This document shows, in pieces, positions 58,001-64,000 of a DNA stretch of 64,000 nucleotides. Below the pieces are notes generated by a model. It saw only the letters and a list, made by a program, of their open reading frames with translations, did not search any database and was not told where the DNA came from. The position numbers and the translations under genes were made by a program. The stretch comes from Heterobasidion occidentale (taxonomy: Eukaryota; Basidiomycota; Agaricomycetes; Russulales; Bondarzewiaceae): contig JBCAQO010000006.1 of assembly GCA_039111635.1 (NCBI GenBank), forward strand, positions 2,852,001 through 2,916,000. Reading direction: 5' to 3'. How positions within the stretch are numbered: position 1 is the stretch's first letter; each line of letters opens with the position of its first letter.

Positions 58001-59308
58001 TGCAGGATTTGGTGGTGGACGATGGCTCAATACGGCGGGGAAATAAAAAGATGATGAAATGGTGCCTTGGACGCATCACAACTTGTAGTGTTTTCACGGG
58101 CGTCTTTTTCGGCTATGAAGGCACTGCCCCGCGGGGGTACTACTGTTCCGATCACAGCTCAGCAGGGTCGCGGTATACTGTAGCCAAAGGCTTGAAGACT
58201 TCATCGGCCTCGCTGGGCTCAAGCGCTCAGATCTGAGCGCTCAGAAGCCATCAGATGTATGCTCAGCAGCACCAGATTTTGGCGACGCGTTCCTTTGAGG
58301 TACAGACTGGTGCTGAATTCTGGAACGACGATCTCGATCGTGATTTGGCATTTTGATCAGAGGGTAAGATTGATTATCGTACCTCAGCAGAGCGTACTGA
58401 CATTCGTCCAACTGAAGAGGATCTCTGTCACGGAAGCACCAGTGCATATCTCTTTCTGCTCTCATGGGTTTCGAGCGTTTTAGCGCGAATGCACTTTCTT
58501 GTGGCTAGTTTGATGCTCGGTTAAGCCGGGACGCGTTCCTAGGAATGTAGAAGGGAGCGTTGCAAACCAGGAGTCCCGACAGTGATCAACTCAGGATAAG
58601 CATTGCCGCAAGCGCCATAGGAGCGGGTGTGACGCGTGCGTTGAAGAGGACAGAAGCGAATTTGCTAGACTTGACGTTGTCCTTTTGGTCTTGATAAGAT
58701 ATAATGTCTATGCACTAATAACATATAACCCAGCTGTGGAACGTAAAGTGAACGTCCTCAGCAGAAGAGGTAGTTGTGAACTAGATGTTTCATCGCCGTG
58801 TTTCATCGCCATACTAGCGAGCAACACGAAGGGAACGTGGTTGACTGTAACCTGGAGTGCCGTCCAGATCATCAGAACTGTAGTATTCATTGGCAACATC
58901 ACTACACGCCCCACCGAAGTCAATGAGTGAAGTAGGTTGAACGGGATTCAATGACGACGAACCTAACCAGGCAATGCACTTTACATGAATGAATCAGTCT
59001 CTGAAAGTAAGAAGATCATCAAAAGCTAATTGAGAGTAGGCGGCGTAGCGCTGGCACCTATGCGTGCAGATTCTCCGTGAGGATGTCAATATTCTGGAGC
59101 TGCCTGATGTCGGGGTGTGTACTGCAATCATGTTCCGCGTGATTATTTTATATACGACATTCCAATCTGAATCGAATGCATTCCAAATTTGACTCGTTGG
59201 GTGGTTGGGTCTCTTCAGGGGTATTACTGACCAGTTTAAGTCCACCAATATACTACTGTGTTGCCATTGTAATGGACTATAGATATGAACACCTATGCAC
59301 TGTCATCC
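58001..59308. other. Intergenic, no gene seen
   Basis: About 1.3 kb containing the O-methyltransferase promoter. AT-richer toward 58,680-59,300. No frame with motif or splicing; no sign of the missing 3' half of the ELP6-like relic that begins at its right edge. Confidence 0.5.
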
Positions 59309-59705
59309 TCATACGGTGGACCGTACGCGATCGAGGAGCGGGCGCAGGGTCGGAGGACCGTTTGGTGGAACGTCGAGAAAGACGGGTGACTGGTCCCCAA
59401 TTTTCTGCGTCAGGTTCATGCTCTTGCATAAAAGTGAGTACTCATCACTTGCAACAAAAGACACGCGCTTACCGTCCGCGCCGCGACCTTCCATCTTGCC
59501 AACGGCTCCGACACCGACACTACCGCCACCTTTGGCCTCGTGCTGGGACCGTTATAGGCAGCGGTCTTGATGTACGCAGCGAGGATTTAGTGGAGCAGAA
59601 AGTCGGCGGGCACAGCGAGCTGGTCTGTGGTGAGCACAAGTTGGCCGGCGGCGATGGGTGCGGAGGGAACTAGTAGGGAACTGGAGGTAGGGGCATAGAG
59701 AAGGT
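59309..59705 (-). pseudogene. ELP6-like (Elongator subunit) 5' fragment, nonsense-broken and truncated
   Basis: On the minus strand one frame reads SSSLLVPSAPIAAGQLVLTT, DQLAVPADFLLH, then a TAA stop (59587-59589), then ILAAYIK, RPKVAVVSVSEPLARWKVAA. A clean 50-nt intron (59423-59472) leads to SMNLTQKIGDQSPVFLDVPP. This is the N-terminal RecA-like part of Elongator subunit 6, involved in wobble-uridine tRNA modification, where the family normally has LLHH(L)LAAH and SVSEDLARWKAIA. The stop replaces a normally His/Tyr-type residue, no ATG is found at the expected start, and the second half of the protein is absent from the downstream 1.3 kb. Identification rests on motif memory and is moderately sure. 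Confidence 0.55.
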
Positions 59706-59839
59706 GACGTCACGTCACACGCTCCTCGACGTCCACGACATTGGCCAATGCCGGTGCGCGTGGGGCACAGCGACGAGCGCCGGTATCTGCTCATGCGCAA
59801 ACACACACGGCGATCGGCGTCGAGTAGTGAGAGGCGCTG

Positions 59840-60783
59840 GCCCCGCTGGGAGACGTGCAGCTGAAGAGTGTCGCCGCCGTGAAAGCGGCTGTCGAGAAAT
59901 CGTCTATAACGTTCAGAGTGCGTCTCGCGTCTTCAGGTCCTCGTGTCGCTCATCTTGCTTCTAGTTCCTACCAAACGAGAGTGGTCCATCGCGTCTATCC
60001 ACGTTGCTCTCCTCACTGTCTTTTGAAACTCCCATCGTCTAGTCTATCTACCCTAACTCCCTCTTCCTAATCCTAAGGACACCTCCACACCCAATACGCC
60101 CTCCAGAACAATTACATGACAGGCATGCCTCTCTCGACCGCACCGTTGTCCATGGCCAGGAAGCCCACTTCCACTCCACTTCCGTAACCATCTCGCTGCG
60201 CTTGCGTGGCACCTCGAATTGTGCGTTCGGCTGGTTGAGAGAGGGAAGGAGGACGACCGGGAGGCAACAAAGATGGTGGAAGAGTGGAGACGCGTTGAGG
60301 AGGGAGGATAGAGTATGGAGGAGGCGTACGAGAGGTTGATGGAGGAACGGTTGAGTCTGTAAGTCCGCACAATTAGGATGCCTTCCTCGAGCTGCAAGAC
60401 GCGCTCGGCGCCCGCCTCGACTACTTAGCCGAGCTCGAGCATGCGACCCGCATGTTCAACTATCCGGGTGAGGCTCTCGTCCTTCAAACGGACTTCTTGT
60501 ATATGGTCGAGCGTGTCGATGTGTGCATAATGTTTTTGAAGGGTCACGTACGGCCCCCTCTTCCTGTCTTTTTCACACCGCGTCTCACATTTACGTGTTA
60601 ATTTCTCCTTGAATAGCACCTTTACAAGGAAGCAGACATCTACCTTATCCGTTTTGAGCAATGCATGACACGGGCTATGGCTCTCGCCAAGATATACATC
60701 GTCGGCTTGCTTCGCGCCCTCGCGCAGGACGTCGCGAGGCGACTCGGTGAGAACGCGGGGTGGCAGTCTTCTTCATTTATGTA
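59840..60783 (+). pseudogene. COG3-like (Golgi tethering subunit) fragment
   Basis: Head-to-head with the ELP6-like relic. An N-terminal piece reads ALAPLGDVQLKSVAAVKAAV at about 59840-59905, like the start of COG complex subunit 3. A later part reads ALGARLDYLAELEHATRMF, NYPGEALVLQTDFLYMVERV at about 60391-60546. A splice then leads to LYKEADIYLIRFEQCMTRAM, ALAKIYIVGLLRALAQDVAR at about 60619-60760. These match the conserved COG3 N-terminal domain. The exon before 60391 (EAYERLMEERLS) is out of phase by one base. Most of the remaining protein (the family is about 800 residues) is missing before the next gene begins. COG3 normally tethers vesicles in retrograde Golgi traffic; this copy cannot make a full subunit. 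Confidence 0.65.
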
Positions 60784-61134
60784 GGCTGTTTTCTGACCTG
60801 TTCTCCACTTACTTATCCATCTCGTGCATGCCAAATCAACTTTATGGGACGTGTCTCCTACTGCACAATCTCGCCTATCGTCAGTATGGCGGGACTGTGG
60901 CCCTTTGAGCCGAGCTGGAATCTCGCAAATGACGCCAACGGCAATAGCCGAAGCAGCAAGGGAATTGGCAGAACGACGTCAGCGGCAGTGAGAACGACGA
61001 CACTTCATTGGTGCGTCGTAGCGATCCAGCATTGCCCGTTGCTGACCGGAACACATGCAACACGCTCATCGATCCCGTACATATACTCTGCTCACCATAG
61101 CGCACTCCATCTGCACCCTCTCGCCCGCACCACT

Positions 61135-63130
<1,996 letters not shown>

Positions 63131-63445
63131 GCGCGAGGCGGAAGACGAAAGGAAGATGCCGTTCTCATAGACGAGAGATGAATGCAATGAAGAAGGAAGG
63201 AAGCGACGTCAGAACTCAAAACTATGGCTGCATGGTTGTACAATAACGCCTCTATAGAGTATGTATTCGTGTATGGACATGCATGTATCGATGTTTTTGA
63301 CTCACTGACTGAAGCGAGTTGCAATTTCGGGAGAGTTTCACTTATCCCGCTACTTATCGCTAATCGAAAATATGGACAAACAGCGCGTGCCGCTCAACAC
63401 GGCAAATGCCACTCGTTCAACACTCGTTCAACACTACTGTTGTAG
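63131..63445. other. Short intergenic region
   Basis: About 315 bp, AT-richer than average, between the broken isomerase gene and the repeat-exon gene. No further feature seen. Confidence 0.5.
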
Positions 63446-64000
63446 ATGACCACCATGAACAAAGATTTTGAAGCTATGCATATTTCTGACGTCGTCTCGC
63501 CCCCGTACTACATTCAACCTCCCGAGCCCCTCCCCGCCGAGGTGAACGTTCCAGCCCTAGACCCGCCGCAGGACCCGCCGACCAACGAGGACATCTGCGC
63601 TGCCAGCCCCCATAGCCAAGCTCCGTCGTCGCAGACAGCCCACCCTGGCCCACTGCCGGTGAGTTTCAAACAGTAGACAATGACCAGACTCACTCACAAG
63701 GCCTACATCCATGGCCTTGCTCAGTCACAGCCAATGTTCTACCCTGGTTCCCTACTGGTGAGTTGTGGAGAGTCAGCGGTGGCCAGTGCGGCCTACTTAC
63801 ACGAACCTACCAGGCCAACACCAATGGCTTTGCTCCGTCGCAGCAAATGGCATATTCTGGCCTCTCACCAGTGAGTCGTGCAGAGTCGGCGATGGCTAGG
63901 CCTACTCACGCGATCCTACCAGTCCGACATTCATGGGGTGCCTCCGCTGAGGCAAATTACAAGAAATGGCCTCCCACCGGTGAGTCGCACAGAGCCAGGC
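63446..64000 (+). CDS. Pro/Gln-rich protein built from repeated 57-nt exons (3' truncated by window)
   Basis: Exon 1 (63446-63658) encodes MTTMNKDFEAMHISDVVSPP and a Pro-rich stretch (PPEPLPAEVNVPALDPP), ending in phase 0. Three further exons of exactly 57 nt follow at 63701-63757, 63814-63870 and 63923-63979, each phase 0-0, separated by introns of 42, 56 and 52 nt, and the next intron starts at 63980. Each exon encodes a 19-residue variant of A-x-x-H/N-G-x-A/P-x-S-Q-x-M-x-Y-x-G-L-x-P. The last 19 residues of exon 1 (ASPHSQAPSSQTAHPGPLP) fit the same pattern. No signal peptide or membrane helix is seen. Function unknown; the protein is presumably a disordered repeat protein. The gene continues beyond the window. 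Confidence 0.7.
63602..64000 (+). repeat. Tandem exon-intron repeat array
   Basis: Period about 100-115 bp. Each unit has a 57-nt exon ending in CTG, CCA or CCG, then GTGAGT, an intron with AGAGTC(A/G)GCG(G/A)TGGC and CCTACT(C/T)AC blocks, and acceptor CCTACCAG. Exon and intron are both similar between units, so the unit duplicated was genomic DNA including the intron. Confidence 0.8.

Overview
The window looks like nuclear DNA of a mushroom-forming basidiomycete (Agaricomycetes). Genes carry many short phase-consistent introns (mostly 48-65 nt, GT..AG, occasionally GC..AG). Families typical of these fungi are present: an F-box-like protein, a DUF6593-type protein, two Zn(II)2Cys6 regulators, a sphingolipid delta-4 desaturase and a PWWP protein. 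There are no bacterial operons, no rRNA or tRNA that I could support, and no complete transposon. All gene models were built by hand by joining exons whose phases agree and, where a family was recognised, by matching its known motifs.

Layout. 0-9 kb: tail of an unknown gene, a signal-peptide single-pass membrane protein (-), an unidentified small protein (+), an Hsp110/Sse1 chaperone (+) and an F-box-like protein (+). 9.4-20.5 kb, all on the minus strand: a Sec2-type Rab GEF, a G-protein alpha subunit, a Dap1/MAPR heme protein, a P-loop kinase-like protein, a DUF6593-type protein and an MMTAG2-domain protein. 21-39 kb: PWWP protein (+), Zn cluster regulator 1 (+), delta-4 desaturase (-), thymidylate synthase (-), Zn cluster regulator 2 (+), NIMA-family kinase (+). 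39-52.4 kb: two GC-rich gene-poor tracts with degenerate tandem repeats, interrupted by one Ser/Pro-rich protein gene. 52.4-58 kb: a large Arg/Asp/Pro-rich disordered protein (+) and an O-methyltransferase (-). 59.3-63.1 kb: a run of three broken housekeeping genes (ELP6-like, COG3-like, glucose-6-phosphate isomerase). 63.4-64 kb: the start of a gene built from repeated 57-nt exons, running off the window end.

Functional links are loose. Signalling and traffic (G alpha, Sec2-like GEF, NIMA kinase), lipid/sterol chemistry (Dap1, delta-4 desaturase), nucleotide synthesis (thymidylate synthase), chromatin/RNA (PWWP, MMTAG2) and transcription (two Zn cluster regulators) are neighbours without an evident pathway cluster.

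Two features cut across the window. First, eight otherwise healthy genes each need a one-base correction, usually in a short homopolymer, to stay in frame; the presence of thymidylate synthase and Sse1 among them makes base-level assembly errors the simplest explanation. Second, the 59.3-63.1 kb block has larger deletions, a nonsense codon and missing 3' parts, so it is better read as real pseudogenes. The most unusual structure is the array of in-phase 19-residue exons with similar introns at the right edge.
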